Shown here piece by piece: positions 25,660-34,575 of a DNA stretch of 62,297 bases. How positions within the stretch are numbered: position 1 is the first letter of the stretch; every line of letters begins with the position of its first letter. The stretch is from an uncultured Mediterranea sp. (GTDB lineage Bacteria > Bacteroidota > Bacteroidia > Bacteroidales > Bacteroidaceae), in assembly GCA_945879145.1 (NCBI GenBank), contig CAMCUZ010000010.1:1-62297 (forward strand), in the 5' to 3' direction. The position numbers were made by a program, and so were the translations under genes. The notes beneath the pieces were generated by a model. The model was not told the origin of the DNA. It was given only the letters and a program-made list of their open reading frames with translations, and ran no database searches.

Positions 25660-26223
25660 TTAATCGTTGGCAGCTATTTCGCCCACGTAGTGCTCGATTT
25701 TCTTCACAGCGTGGTGGTAGGAGGCTTTCAGGGCTCCTACGCTGGTGTCGAGTACGCGGCTCATCTCTTCGTAGCCCATCTCGTCGAAGTAGCGCAGGTT
25801 GAACACCATACGTTGCTTTTCGTGCAGGGTGAGGATGGCTTGCTGCAGGGCGCGTTCGGCTTGGTCGCCGTCGAACCAAGGGTCTTCATCGAGCTGGTTC
25901 ATCACTACGCGTTGCACCTCTTCGTCGTCCATCGAGAGCATTTCGCGTCGGCGGGTCAGGAAGTTGAGGCATTCGTTCATGGCTATGCGGTAGAGCCAGG
26001 TGGAGAGGGAAGACTCTCCACGGAATTGCTGCAGGCCGGTCCATGCTTTGATGAAGGTGTTTTGCAGCAGGTCGTCGGTATCGTCGTGATTCAGCACCAT
26101 GCGACGAATCTGCCAATAGAGCGGCTGGCTGTAGTGGCGCACCAGTTGTTCGAACGCTTGCCGACAGGTGTCGGGGTGTTGCAGCTGGCTGATCAGTGCG
26201 GATTCGTTGTAGGATGGCTTCAT
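25660..26223 (-). CDS. ECF-type RNA polymerase sigma factor
   Basis: 187 residues. Region 2: AFEQLVRHYSQPLYWQIRRM, then DDTDDLLQNTFIKAWTGLQQ, FRGESSLSTWLYRIAMNECL. Region 4: QAILTLHEKQRMVFNLRYFD and YEEMSRVLDTSVGALKASYH (helix-turn-helix). First gene of a three-gene cluster with a membrane protein and a periplasmic protein. The stimulus is unknown. Confidence 0.93.
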   Translation of the reverse strand: MKPSYNESALISQLQHPDTCRQAFEQLVRHYSQPLYWQIRRMVLNHDDTDDLLQNTFIKAWTGLQQFRGESSLSTWLYRIAMNECLNFLTRRREMLSMDDEEVQRVVMNQLDEDPWFDGDQAERALQQAILTLHEKQRMVFNLRYFDEMGYEEMSRVLDTSVGALKASYHHAVKKIEHYVGEIAAND

Positions 26224-26273
26224 CTGTTTTTGTTATGGGGCTCTTCTGTTGTTCGACTTGGGTGGTTTCTATG

Positions 26274-27230
26274 TTATTCGACCCTTGTCGGGGTGAAAAG
26301 TTTAATGGAGTGGGGTAAAATTTCGATTTTCACTCCTTCTTGGGCCAGGGTCGTAGCGCTGAAGAGGGCTTGTGCTTGCCGGAGCAGCGGCTCTTCAGTC
26401 TCGTAGCGGGCGGAGTAGTGGCCGATGAGCAGGTGCCCCACCTGGGCTTGACGGGCTATGTCGGCGGCTTGTGAGGCAGTGGTGTGGAGGGTCTCGCGGG
26501 CACGGGCTTGCTCTTCGTCGGCAAAGGTGGCTTCGTGGTAGAGCAGATCGACTCCTTTCACCTGGGCTACTACCGAGGGCAGGGGCAGGGTGTCACTGAC
26601 GTAGGCGTAGCGGCGGGCTGGGTCACCGGGACGGGTAAGCTGCTCATTCAGGATGGTCACGCCCTCGGGGGTGACGTAGTCGGCTCCCTGCCGGATGCTG
26701 TTGCGCAGATAGAGGGGCACTTCATAGTAATCCACCATCTCGCGGATGATGTGGCGTAGTCCTTCGCTCTCTTCAAACAGAAAGCCGCAGCAGGGCAGGC
26801 GGTGACGCAAGGGGATGGTCGTAACCCGGATGGAGCGGTCGGCAAAGATGCACTCCGCTTTGTGGGCATCAAAGGGATGAAACAGCACCTGGTAGGTGAG
26901 TTGCTGGCAGAAGTAGCTGAGTAGGGGTTGCATCAGTTCCTCCAGGCCTTGGGGCGAGTGGATGTGGAGTTCAGCCGTGCGGCCCAGCAGGTTGAAGGTG
27001 GAGATCAGTCCGAAGAGGCCGAAGCAGTGGTCGCCGTGTAGATGGGAGATGAAGATGTGTCCCAAGCGACCGAAATGGAGCTTAGCCCGACGCATCTCGA
27101 GCTGCGTACCCTCGCCGCAATCAATCATATAGAGCTTGTCGCGCACGTTGAGTACCTGCGATGAGGGGTTGTGGCGTGTAGTGGGCAGGGCCGAGCCGCA
27201 ACCCAGTATGGTGAGTTCCATCTTTTCCAT
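26274..27230 (-). CDS. rnz: Ribonuclease Z
   Basis: 318 residues from MEKMELTILGCGSALPTTRH (27230). The ATG at 27293 lies inside the upstream kinase gene and encodes unrelated sequence. The metallo-beta-lactamase motif SHLHGDHCFGLFG has H63, H65, D67 and H68. Later ligands are in YVSDTL and LLYHEATF, and IGHYSARY is typical for tRNase Z. It trims the 3' ends of pre-tRNAs. It starts 4 bp after the histidine-kinase stop. Confidence 0.95.
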   Translation of the reverse strand: MEKMELTILGCGSALPTTRHNPSSQVLNVRDKLYMIDCGEGTQLEMRRAKLHFGRLGHIFISHLHGDHCFGLFGLISTFNLLGRTAELHIHSPQGLEELMQPLLSYFCQQLTYQVLFHPFDAHKAECIFADRSIRVTTIPLRHRLPCCGFLFEESEGLRHIIREMVDYYEVPLYLRNSIRQGADYVTPEGVTILNEQLTRPGDPARRYAYVSDTLPLPSVVAQVKGVDLLYHEATFADEEQARARETLHTTASQAADIARQAQVGHLLIGHYSARYETEEPLLRQAQALFSATTLAQEGVKIEILPHSIKLFTPTRVE

Positions 27231-27234
27231 GGCG

Positions 27235-29688
27235 TTATGAGGGGTTGGTGATGCTGTCGATGGGGAGGGTGAACCAGAAGGTGGAGCCCTCACCGGGGGT
27301 ACTCTCTACGCCGATTTCACCTCCCAACTGGTGGATGATGCTCTTGCAGATGGGTAGGCCCAGCCCTGTGCCTTGCACGAAGGTGTTCACTTTGACAAAG
27401 CGTTCAAAGATGCGACTGCAGTTTTCGCGGCTGATGCCGATGCCGGTATCGCTCACGTAGAAGCGCAGGTGGCGCTCGTCGATGGGAGTGCAACCGATGT
27501 GAATAGCGCCCTGAGAGGTAAACTTAATGGCGTTGTTGACGAAATTGAAGAGTACCTGCCTGAGGCGGTAGGGGTCGCTCGAGAGTTGGTAGTCGCAGCC
27601 TTCGGCATCGCAGATTAACTCTACACCCGGCTGGGTGCGTCCCTTCAGGCTCTCTACCACCTCGCTGCAGAGTTTGGCACCATCCATCTGCTTCAAACTG
27701 AACTCTAAAGTGCCGGCTTCAATCTTCGAGATGTCGAGGATGTCAGAGATGAGTTGCAGCAGCAGGTTGTTGTTCTCCTGGATAATCTCCACATACTGTT
27801 GCCGTTCCTCGTCGTTTTGTGCTTCGCTCAAGAGCGACGAGAAACCCACGATGGCGTTGAGCGGCGTGCGAATCTCATGGCTCATGTTGGCCAGAAAGGC
27901 TGACTTGAGGCGGTCGGCGGTCTCGGCCTTCTCCTTGGCTTCAATCAGTTTCTGTTCCGTTTCCTTGAGTTCAGTGATGTCGTAGTTTACGCAAATCAGT
28001 TCGATGAGCTCCTGCTCAGGGTGGTAGCTGTTGACCACAACGTGCACGTGTACCCAGTTCCATGTTTGCGCTATCTGCTCTTCGTCGGCCTGTCGGCGGA
28101 TGCGCACTTCGTGGTTGAATGAGGTGGCTTCACCCTGCTTGACCAACTCCAGGAATTTCAGAATCTGTTCTCGGTCGTCAGGGTGCATCTGCTCGTAGAT
28201 GCCTGCTACTTCGGCCAGCGGTCGGTCGGGCGCTTCGCCCAGGTTCTTGAACCACTGGCTGATGGCGTAGCCCTCTCGGGTGAGGAGGTTGTACTTGGCG
28301 TAGCCCACCTTGGCGTAGGTGGAAATGAGCAGGAAGAAGTGCTCGAAGTCATCTACGCGCTTCATGGCATCCATCTGTTCCGTATTGTCCATCGAGATGA
28401 CGATGTAGCCCAGAAAACGCTGACGGGTATCGTAGATCTTGCTGGCGCGGGTGTAGAGGTGGATGTTCTTCTGGCTGGTCGAGCTGTAGTAGCCTCCGAT
28501 TTTTTGGAAGGAGTAGTTGGTGTAGAAGTCCACGCTCTCCTCCTGGCGTATTTGCTGACGGATGCGTTCGGAAATATTGGGATTCTCAAAGAGGTTGATA
28601 CCCAACACGTCCTTTTTACTGCTTATGCCAAAGAGCTCCATATCCTTTGGATTGATGTTGATCAGACGCCCTTCGGCGTCGTAGATTTCTACGCCGGCAG
28701 TCATGTTCTCAAAGACGTTCTTCAGCATCCCCTCGCTGCGGGTCAGGGCTTGGCGCATGCGGTCCACTTCGGTCATGTCGAGGAAGAGGCCCACCAGCTC
28801 ATCGGCCCGTGACGAGTAGAATACGATGTGGCAGAGGCGGCCCGAACGGTCGAATGTATGGTTTAGCGTGCGGTAGCAGCCATCGTTGAGCACCTTCTCC
28901 AGGGTGAGGAGATCGTGCTGGTAGCAGGGGGAAGCGTTTGAACCTCGTTGATGGAGAAAGTGTTCCAACGGTTCGGCAGTCAGTTCGGCCAGTTTCTGGT
29001 TTGCTTCGGTGATGTAGAAGTCGTACGCTTTCCCCTGTTCGTTACGGATGAGCTTGATGCGCAGGTAGCCCAGCGGCATGTAGCCGAAGAGGGCGTTGAG
29101 GTCGTTGCGGCGAGCTTCCGCTTCGGTCTCGCGCCGCCTCAGTTCGAGGCAGATGCTGAGCAGACGGCTCAATGTACTCATGGCTGCAAGCATCTGTGGG
29201 GAGTTGTGCTTGGTTGGACGGGCAAAATCTACACCCAGGAATCCACGGAGACCAGCCTTGGAGAGCAGGGGGATAGCGAGCATCTGGCGAATGCCATGGC
29301 TGCGCAGGTGACTGTAGAGGTGCTGGTCGAACGACGTATCGGGTTGCTCTACGTCAATCCAAAGCGGATTTCCAGCGCGTAGGCCTTGTATCAGGAGTGG
29401 ATAGAGACAGCGGCAGGTGGGACGGGTAGGGTGGTTCACGCAATTACCCAGGCTGGCAAAAGAGCACTCCAGGCAGACCCCGGTGACGTCTGTCTCGCAG
29501 ATGTGTACCGAATCTGCTTCCAGATGCAGGCGCATCTCCTCGAGCAGCTCACTGATGCCCCTGTCGGGATCCTCTTCATGCAGGAAGCGGCTTACCGCAC
29601 TGTAAACCGGCTCCAACCAGTTGTCGTAGTCTGCTGCCGCAGTGGCATTCTGCTCTGCTGTCGGTGCAAGTTTCTGTTTGTCCGTCAT
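27235..29688 (-). CDS. GAF/PAS sensor histidine kinase
   Basis: 817 residues, no signal peptide or membrane segment, so probably cytosolic. A Cys-containing GAF domain lies near 20-185 ([20 protein letters not shown] ... RCLYPLL). About three PAS domains span 190-590, with [20 protein letters not shown] and [16 protein letters not shown]. HisKA has [10 protein letters not shown] with the phosphorylatable His about 604, and HATPase has [15 protein letters not shown] and GTGLGL. There is no receiver domain and no adjacent response regulator, so it is an orphan kinase. A promoter with both -33 and -7 elements is upstream. Confidence 0.92.
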   Translation of the reverse strand: MTDKQKLAPTAEQNATAAADYDNWLEPVYSAVSRFLHEEDPDRGISELLEEMRLHLEADSVHICETDVTGVCLECSFASLGNCVNHPTRPTCRCLYPLLIQGLRAGNPLWIDVEQPDTSFDQHLYSHLRSHGIRQMLAIPLLSKAGLRGFLGVDFARPTKHNSPQMLAAMSTLSRLLSICLELRRRETEAEARRNDLNALFGYMPLGYLRIKLIRNEQGKAYDFYITEANQKLAELTAEPLEHFLHQRGSNASPCYQHDLLTLEKVLNDGCYRTLNHTFDRSGRLCHIVFYSSRADELVGLFLDMTEVDRMRQALTRSEGMLKNVFENMTAGVEIYDAEGRLININPKDMELFGISSKKDVLGINLFENPNISERIRQQIRQEESVDFYTNYSFQKIGGYYSSTSQKNIHLYTRASKIYDTRQRFLGYIVISMDNTEQMDAMKRVDDFEHFFLLISTYAKVGYAKYNLLTREGYAISQWFKNLGEAPDRPLAEVAGIYEQMHPDDREQILKFLELVKQGEATSFNHEVRIRRQADEEQIAQTWNWVHVHVVVNSYHPEQELIELICVNYDITELKETEQKLIEAKEKAETADRLKSAFLANMSHEIRTPLNAIVGFSSLLSEAQNDEERQQYVEIIQENNNLLLQLISDILDISKIEAGTLEFSLKQMDGAKLCSEVVESLKGRTQPGVELICDAEGCDYQLSSDPYRLRQVLFNFVNNAIKFTSQGAIHIGCTPIDERHLRFYVSDTGIGISRENCSRIFERFVKVNTFVQGTGLGLPICKSIIHQLGGEIGVESTPGEGSTFWFTLPIDSITNPS

Positions 29689-29721
29689 AACTCTCTTGTA
29701 TTATGTAGCTATTTCGCTTTG

Positions 29722-29754
29722 CAAAATTACACTTTCTTGTTGGAATAATCCAAA
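29722..29754 (-). promoter_or_regulatory. Promoter for the histidine kinase (and rnz)
   Basis: On the minus strand TTTG (29751-29754), 21 bp, then TAATTTTG (29722-29729). It lies 34 bp before the start codon and matches the Bacteroidota -33/-7 consensus. Confidence 0.65.
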
Positions 29755-29835
29755 TATTCGAATCTTTTTTTGAAAGGCATCGGGCTTACGGCTGAAGAGT
29801 GAACACTTCAGCGGGGAATATGGACATCCAAGGGA

Positions 29836-29903
29836 AAGTATCTAAAGATACTCGGCCAAGTATGTTGAGATACTTGGCCGAGTAAGTTGAGATACTTTTT
29901 TGG
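29836..29903. repeat. 22-bp period array with perfect 14-bp hairpin, 3' of adk
   Basis: AAGTAT recurs at 29836 and 29858, and GTTGAGATACTT at 29864 and 29886, each 22 bp apart. ACTCGGCCAAGTAT (29850-29863) and its exact complement (29870-29883) form a hairpin with a 6-nt loop. The array begins about 10 bp past the adk stop codon on the minus strand and may terminate or stabilise that transcript. Confidence 0.75.
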
Positions 29904-29911
29904 GATAGGTT

Positions 29912-30481
29912 TTACTTCTGATCGATAGCAGCACAGATTTCAGCGGTGATGTCCTCTAGCCGGCCGGATCCGTGGATGTGGGCATACTGGCCCTCCTGCT
30001 TGTACCAATCGATAAGCGGAGCTGTCTGGCTGTGATAAACCACGAGGCGCTTCTTGATGGTCTCTTCGTTGTCGTCGGCACGGCCACTCTCCTGTCCGCG
30101 CTTGATGAGGCGTTCCATCAGTTCTTCTTCGGGCACGTCGAGGTCAAGCATCACCGTGACGCTTTGTCCACGTGCGGCCAGCATCTGCTTCAGCGCTTCA
30201 GCCTGCGCAATGGTGCGGGGGAATCCGTCGAAGATCACACCTTTGCTCTCCTCGAAGCTATCCAGCTTAGCAGCCAGCATATCCACGATGAGGTTGTCGG
30301 GCAGCAACTGACCCTGGTCGATGTAGCCCTTGGCCACCTTGCCCAGCTCGGTGTTGTTCTTGATTTCAGCGCGAAGCACGTCACCCGTTGAGATGTGGTT
30401 GATGCCATACTTCGCTACAATACGTTCACTTTGAGTCCCTTTGCCTGAGCCGGGAGCTCCGAAAATTACAATGTTCAGCAT
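29912..30481 (-). CDS. adk: Adenylate kinase
   Basis: 189 residues, the short form without a zinc LID. P-loop GAPGSGKGT (8-16), HISTGDVLRAE, GVIFDGFPRTIAQAEAL and IKRGQESGRADDNEETIKKR are diagnostic. It interconverts ATP, AMP and ADP. It lies 38 bp downstream of hpt, and a 22-bp array follows its stop codon. Confidence 0.97.
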   Translation of the reverse strand: MLNIVIFGAPGSGKGTQSERIVAKYGINHISTGDVLRAEIKNNTELGKVAKGYIDQGQLLPDNLIVDMLAAKLDSFEESKGVIFDGFPRTIAQAEALKQMLAARGQSVTVMLDLDVPEEELMERLIKRGQESGRADDNEETIKKRLVVYHSQTAPLIDWYKQEGQYAHIHGSGRLEDITAEICAAIDQK

Positions 30482-30505
30482 ATAGATTCGAGTTGTTTAA
30501 TTATA

Positions 30506-30533
30506 TTAATCACTAACCACTAATCACTAATCA
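30506..30533 (+). repeat. Heptanucleotide tandem repeat overlapping the hpt 3' end
   Basis: TTAATCA, CTAACCA, CTAATCA, CTAATCA in contiguous register. The last two units overlap the final codons and stop of hpt, so the repeat contributes coding sequence there. Confidence 0.85.
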
Positions 30534-31059
30534 CGGTGTAGATATCCTTGTAGTTGCGACCAAAGCCGTCGTAGTCCAATCCGTAGCCCACGATGAAGTC
30601 GTTGGGTATCTGCATGGCTGCATATTCGATGTGGAGAGGTACTTTCAGCTTGTCGGGTTTCAGGAGCAGGGTGGCGATGTGCACTTCGGCCGGCTCTTGT
30701 GCCTGGAGCAGCTCCAGCAGCTTCTGCATGGTGAGGCCCGTGTCCACGATGTCTTCCACGATGACCACCGTACGTCCCTTGATGCACTGGTTTAGCCCCA
30801 TCAGCTGCCGTACTTGTCCTGTGGATGAGGTACCTTCGTACGAAGAGAGCTTGATGAACGACACCTCGCAGGGGATGGTGATGCGCTTCATGAGGTCGGC
30901 GGTGAACATGAAGGCGCCGTTCAGTACGCTCAGAAAGAGGGGCTCTTTCCCCTCCAGGTCGTGGTTGATGGCGTCGGCCACTCGCTGTACAGCCGTCAGG
31001 ATCTCCGCTTCGGGGATGGAGATGGCAAATTGTTTCTCTTTAACCTTGATGGTGCTCAT
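30520..31059 (-). CDS. hpt: Hypoxanthine phosphoribosyltransferase
   Basis: 179 residues. PRPP loop VVIVEDIVDTGLTM near residues 98-111, and LFLSVLNGAFMFTADLMKRI plus IVGYGLDYDGFGRN match HPRT. It salvages hypoxanthine or guanine to nucleotides. The final residues (VISD and stop) are encoded by a heptad repeat. Upstream, TATATTTG (31088-31095) is a good -7 element. adk follows on the same strand, so purine salvage and adenylate balance may be co-expressed. Confidence 0.95.
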   Translation of the reverse strand: MSTIKVKEKQFAISIPEAEILTAVQRVADAINHDLEGKEPLFLSVLNGAFMFTADLMKRITIPCEVSFIKLSSYEGTSSTGQVRQLMGLNQCIKGRTVVIVEDIVDTGLTMQKLLELLQAQEPAEVHIATLLLKPDKLKVPLHIEYAAMQIPNDFIVGYGLDYDGFGRNYKDIYTVISD

Positions 31060-31087
31060 TTTGTTCTACTATTATTTTTTATGCCTG

Positions 31088-31095
31088 CAAATATA
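31088..31095 (-). promoter_or_regulatory. -7 element for hpt-adk
   Basis: TATATTTG on the minus strand, 29 bp before the hpt start, fits TAnnTTTG. The corresponding -33 would lie inside the 3' end of the transporter gene and is not clear. Confidence 0.5.
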
Positions 31096-31101
31096 CAGCT
31101 T

Positions 31102-32658
31102 TTATTCCACTCCGTGCATCATGCGCTGTAATTTCTTTGAAAGAAGGAAGAGAATCAGCGATGCCACGGCACTCATCACTACAAAAATCATGAAGAAGTC
31201 AAACAGGGTGGAAATCTCGAAGCCCAGCAGGTGCTTCACCTTGCCGTCTTCTGGATAGAGGCCACCCAGCATGCCGGCAAACTTGTTGGCCGAGGCGGTG
31301 CTCATAAACCAGATGCCCATCATGAGCGAGGCAAAGCGCACGGGGGTCAACTTGTTAACCATCGAAAGACCGATGGGGGAGAGGCTGATTTCGCCCAGTG
31401 TATGGATGAAGTAGAGGCCTGTAATCCAGATGATGCTCACCTTGACGCCAGGCTCTACGCCCTGTACGCCGATGCAGATAAAGAGATAGCCCAGCGAGAG
31501 CAGCAGCAAGCCGATGGCCTGCTTGGTGGGAGCAGAGGGTTCCATGTTGCGTTGGTGCAGGTAGCTCCACACGTAGGGGGCCAAGGCTGCCATAATCACC
31601 ACGAAGATGGCGTTGAACGACTGGGTCCACGAAGCCGGCATCTCCCAGCCAAAGAAGACGCGGTCAGTCTGTTGAGCAGCAAAGATGTTGAGCGAGGCAC
31701 CGGCCTGTTCGTAGGCAGCCCAGAAGAAGATGACGAAGAAGGCAATGATGTAGATGACCCAGATGCGGTCGCGCTCAATCTTGGTCAGCTTGTCGTCCAT
31801 CATGATGCTTACCGGGCAGACAATGCAGGCCGTGAAGATGCCCACGCTCACCCAGTCATCAAAGAGGTAGCTGAACAGGGCGATGAGGGCGGCAGTGAGC
31901 AGACCCAACTTGAGGTAGTCGCTACGCTGCTTCTTCTGCTTGGAAGCGCGTTCCTCGGGAGTCAGCTCAACCTCTGTCTGCTGCTGGGTGGCCTCGTTGT
32001 TTTTCTGCTTGGCATCAGGAATCACGCCGATGGCTTCGCCGTTAGGACCAATCAAGTACTTGCTCTTCTGTGTCTGGAAGATGAAGAAGAGCAGGATGGT
32101 CACCACGGCTGCAATCAAGAAGCCCCACTTGAAGTCGGCCGGATTGCCCGTTTCGCCAAAGAAGCCACAGGCCAGCGGGGCGATGAAGGCGCCGATGTTC
32201 ACACCCATATAATAGATGGTATAGGCCGAGTCGAGCCGTGGGTCGTTGGGACGGTAAAGCTTGCCCACCACGGCACTGGTCGTAGGTTTAAAAGTGCCAT
32301 TGCCCATGATGAGCAGGGCCAGACCGCCATACATCAAGATGCGCGATAGGTCGTGCTGTTCATAGACCGAAGCGCTGGCAAACATCAGGAACTGTCCGAT
32401 GCTCATCATCACGATACCCCAGGTAATGCTCTTGCGGATGCCCCAATAGCGATCGGCAATGTAGCCTCCAAGCAGTGGAGCGAGATAGACCAGCCCGGTA
32501 TAGCTGCCATAGATAGAGGTGGCCGTCTGTGTATCCATCAGTAGGGCCTGTGTAAGGTAGAGGATAAAGATGGCACGCATGCCGAAGTAACTGAACCGTT
32601 CGGCCGTGCTCGTAGCGAAAATCAGGTAAAGACCTTTGGGGTGTGATGAGTTGTTCAT
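31102..32658 (-). CDS. Proton-dependent peptide transporter (POT/PTR2 family)
   Basis: 518 residues with about 12-14 membrane helices. TSTAERFSYFGMRAIFILYL carries the ExxERF-type proton site, and GGYIADRYWGIRKSITWG the PTR motif. A cytosolic loop with Gln/Glu/Lys-rich sequence (about 225-250) separates the halves. It should import di- or tripeptides with protons. It is monocistronic, with a TATCTTTG -7 element at 32724-32731. Confidence 0.92.
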   Translation of the reverse strand: MNNSSHPKGLYLIFATSTAERFSYFGMRAIFILYLTQALLMDTQTATSIYGSYTGLVYLAPLLGGYIADRYWGIRKSITWGIVMMSIGQFLMFASASVYEQHDLSRILMYGGLALLIMGNGTFKPTTSAVVGKLYRPNDPRLDSAYTIYYMGVNIGAFIAPLACGFFGETGNPADFKWGFLIAAVVTILLFFIFQTQKSKYLIGPNGEAIGVIPDAKQKNNEATQQQTEVELTPEERASKQKKQRSDYLKLGLLTAALIALFSYLFDDWVSVGIFTACIVCPVSIMMDDKLTKIERDRIWVIYIIAFFVIFFWAAYEQAGASLNIFAAQQTDRVFFGWEMPASWTQSFNAIFVVIMAALAPYVWSYLHQRNMEPSAPTKQAIGLLLLSLGYLFICIGVQGVEPGVKVSIIWITGLYFIHTLGEISLSPIGLSMVNKLTPVRFASLMMGIWFMSTASANKFAGMLGGLYPEDGKVKHLLGFEISTLFDFFMIFVVMSAVASLILFLLSKKLQRMMHGVE

Positions 32659-32723
32659 GATAGTTTTGTTTTCTTATGCTGTTTGAATTGAATAATTTCT
32701 GAATAAATTTTCAATGTTGGCAG

Positions 32724-32731
32724 CAAAGATA
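32724..32731 (-). promoter_or_regulatory. -7 element for the peptide transporter
   Basis: TATCTTTG on the minus strand, 66 bp before the start codon. No clear -33 TTTG is seen at 19-21 bp. Confidence 0.45.
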
Positions 32732-32792
32732 ACGCAAAGTGCTGTAATAAGCAAGAGAAACCCTTGCTTTTTTCAAATAGAGCAGCATTGCA

Positions 32793-34100
32793 TTAAAGGA
32801 AGGGGGTGAGCAGGTTGCCCAGCCAGCCGACAAACTTCTTCCAACGCGAGCGTTGCTTCCAATATGCGGGCGTCATACGCGTGCTCTGCAGCTTGTCGGC
32901 TTCGAACATGGCATTGAGCTCCTGTGTCGTAGTGGGAGAGAAGATGAAGGCATTCGTCTCGTAATCGTAGCGCAGGCTGCGGCTGTTGAGGTTGGCGGTG
33001 CCTACGGTACAGAAGGCGCTGTCAATCATCATGATTTTGGAGTGGTGGAAGCCACCGTCGAACAGGTAAATTTCTGCACCGCGCTTCATCAGTTTGTGGG
33101 CAATGTAGAATGAAGCCTCAGGGGTAAAGGGAATGTCACTCTTTGATGGAATCATGATTTCCACGCGGGTGCCTTGGCGTAGGGCCTGCTTGATGGACTT
33201 TCGGATGGACCGGGTGGGCACAAAATAGGGATTGACAATCTGGATATGGCGTTGGGCCGCCTCAATGCAGGTGGAGTAGGCATGGCTGATATGGCGTGGG
33301 GTCTCCTTGGGTACACGGTCCACAATGGCAATCTGCGTGGTAGGGTTGAGGCTGTCACATTGGTTCATCTCAGCCGTTTGCTCCTTGGAACATGTGGTAG
33401 AAAGCGGCGGAAAGTAGGCAGGTCCCCCAATATGCTGGCCTGTTTCGCGGTTCCACATGGTGAGGAAGATGCCTTGCAGTTGTGCCACGGCACCGCCTGT
33501 GATGCGCATGTGAATGTCGTGCCATTGGCCCAGCTCAGGTAGGCCGTGGATATAGTAGTCGGCAATGTTCATGCCGCCGGTGTAACCCACACAGCCGTCG
33601 ATGACTACAATCTTGCGGTGGTCGCGGTGGATGGCATGGTTCACCCAGGGGAAGGTGAGAGGGTCGAACTTGACTATCTCGATACCTCTCTCGGCAATGG
33701 CCTGCAGGTGACGCTTCTTCAGCGGACGGTTGTTGGAACTATTGCCGAAGGCGTCAAACATGGCCCGCACCTTCACTCCTTCACGCACCTTTTCGGCCAG
33801 CAGGTCGAAGAGGGCATTGGCTATAGAGTCATTGCGGAAGTTGAAGTACTCCAGGTGGATGTGGTGGCGTGCCTGGCGGATGGCGCTGAAGAGGTCTTCG
33901 AATTTATCGTGGCCATTGAAGAAGAGCTCCACGCGATTGTCACGGGTCAAGGGGATATTCAGCTCCTTGAAAAAGGCCGTAGCAATGCTGTCGCTCACCC
34001 CTTGGTAGCGTGTAGGTTGATGCTTGGCATCACTTTGTGCTATCAGTGTGCCGCTACCCCAAATGCAGCATAGAATCAGTATGATAAGATGTCGTTTCAA
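32793..34100 (-). CDS. Phospholipase D-family protein (cardiolipin synthase-like) with signal peptide
   Basis: 435 residues. Two HKD motifs: HRDHRKIVVIDGCVGYTGGM (about residue 156) and HHSKIMMIDSAFCTVGTANL (about residue 350). These catalyse phosphatidyl transfer or hydrolysis in the PLD superfamily, as in cardiolipin synthase. Instead of the usual two N-terminal membrane helices it has a cleavable-looking signal peptide (HLIILILCCIWGSGTLIAQ), suggesting a periplasmic enzyme. Substrate uncertain. A TAATTTTG -7 element is at 34135-34142. Confidence 0.88.
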   Translation of the reverse strand: MKRHLIILILCCIWGSGTLIAQSDAKHQPTRYQGVSDSIATAFFKELNIPLTRDNRVELFFNGHDKFEDLFSAIRQARHHIHLEYFNFRNDSIANALFDLLAEKVREGVKVRAMFDAFGNSSNNRPLKKRHLQAIAERGIEIVKFDPLTFPWVNHAIHRDHRKIVVIDGCVGYTGGMNIADYYIHGLPELGQWHDIHMRITGGAVAQLQGIFLTMWNRETGQHIGGPAYFPPLSTTCSKEQTAEMNQCDSLNPTTQIAIVDRVPKETPRHISHAYSTCIEAAQRHIQIVNPYFVPTRSIRKSIKQALRQGTRVEIMIPSKSDIPFTPEASFYIAHKLMKRGAEIYLFDGGFHHSKIMMIDSAFCTVGTANLNSRSLRYDYETNAFIFSPTTTQELNAMFEADKLQSTRMTPAYWKQRSRWKKFVGWLGNLLTPFL

Positions 34101-34134
34101 AGTAGGCGTTTCCTTTCGTTTTTTTATGAGCTGG

Positions 34135-34142
34135 CAAAATTA
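34135..34142 (-). promoter_or_regulatory. -7 element for the PLD-family gene
   Basis: TAATTTTG on the minus strand, 35 bp before the start codon. It fits TAnnTTTG, but the -33 is not evident. Confidence 0.45.
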
Positions 34143-34191
34143 CAGCTTTTCGTTGAAACCTCAAAATGCCTATCCTTGAAAAGCGCTTCTC

Positions 34192-34575
34192 TTAAGCCAT
34201 TTGGGATAGTTTTTGGTAAAGCAGGAACAGGAGTACCCCGACTGCGGCAATCCATACTTTAGGGTCGAACTGTTGAGGAATGAGCTGTTCGGCCTGGGCG
34301 TGGAAGATTTCCCGCAGGGCATGCCAGATTTGTTGCAGTCCGTGCTGCTGGATGAAGAGCCAGATGCTCAGCAGGAGGCAGCAAGGGCTCCACAGCCTAG
34401 CCCAGAGCGGTGTGCGGCGAGGGAGCTGCTTCATGACACGCTGACTAAAGCCATGATCTTCCAGAGGAGTCGTCTGCTTCTGCTCGCTGAAGAATTGGCG
34501 CAGCAGGGCCTCGTCATCCTTGTTTGACGAGGTATAAAACGGTTTCATATTCATTCGATTATCGTTCATAGCCAT
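34192..34575 (-). CDS. Probable membrane anti-sigma-like protein (DUF5056-like)
   Basis: 127 residues. The cytosolic N-terminal part has EDHGFSQRVMKQLPRRTP, followed by two hydrophobic segments (WSPCCLLLSIWLFIQQ and VWIAAVGVLLFLLYQ). It overlaps the upstream ECF sigma gene by 17 bp. The F-x-x-RVM-x-x-LP motif is shared with the 25223-25609 protein beside the other sigma factor. Assignment to DUF5056 is from memory of similar loci and not certain. The role as sigma antagonist is inferred. Confidence 0.7.
   Translation of the reverse strand: MAMNDNRMNMKPFYTSSNKDDEALLRQFFSEQKQTTPLEDHGFSQRVMKQLPRRTPLWARLWSPCCLLLSIWLFIQQHGLQQIWHALREIFHAQAEQLIPQQFDPKVWIAAVGVLLFLLYQKLSQMA

Noticed and set aside
25223..25879. 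218-codon form of the anti-sigma-like protein
   Set aside because: The extra N-terminus overlaps the sigma gene and is Arg/Pro/Ser-rich out-of-frame sequence; the start at 25609 gives a normal protein.
31231..32349. 372-codon plus-strand frame opposite the peptide transporter
   Set aside because: Antisense shadow of a membrane protein gene, His/Asp/Gly-rich with no domain.
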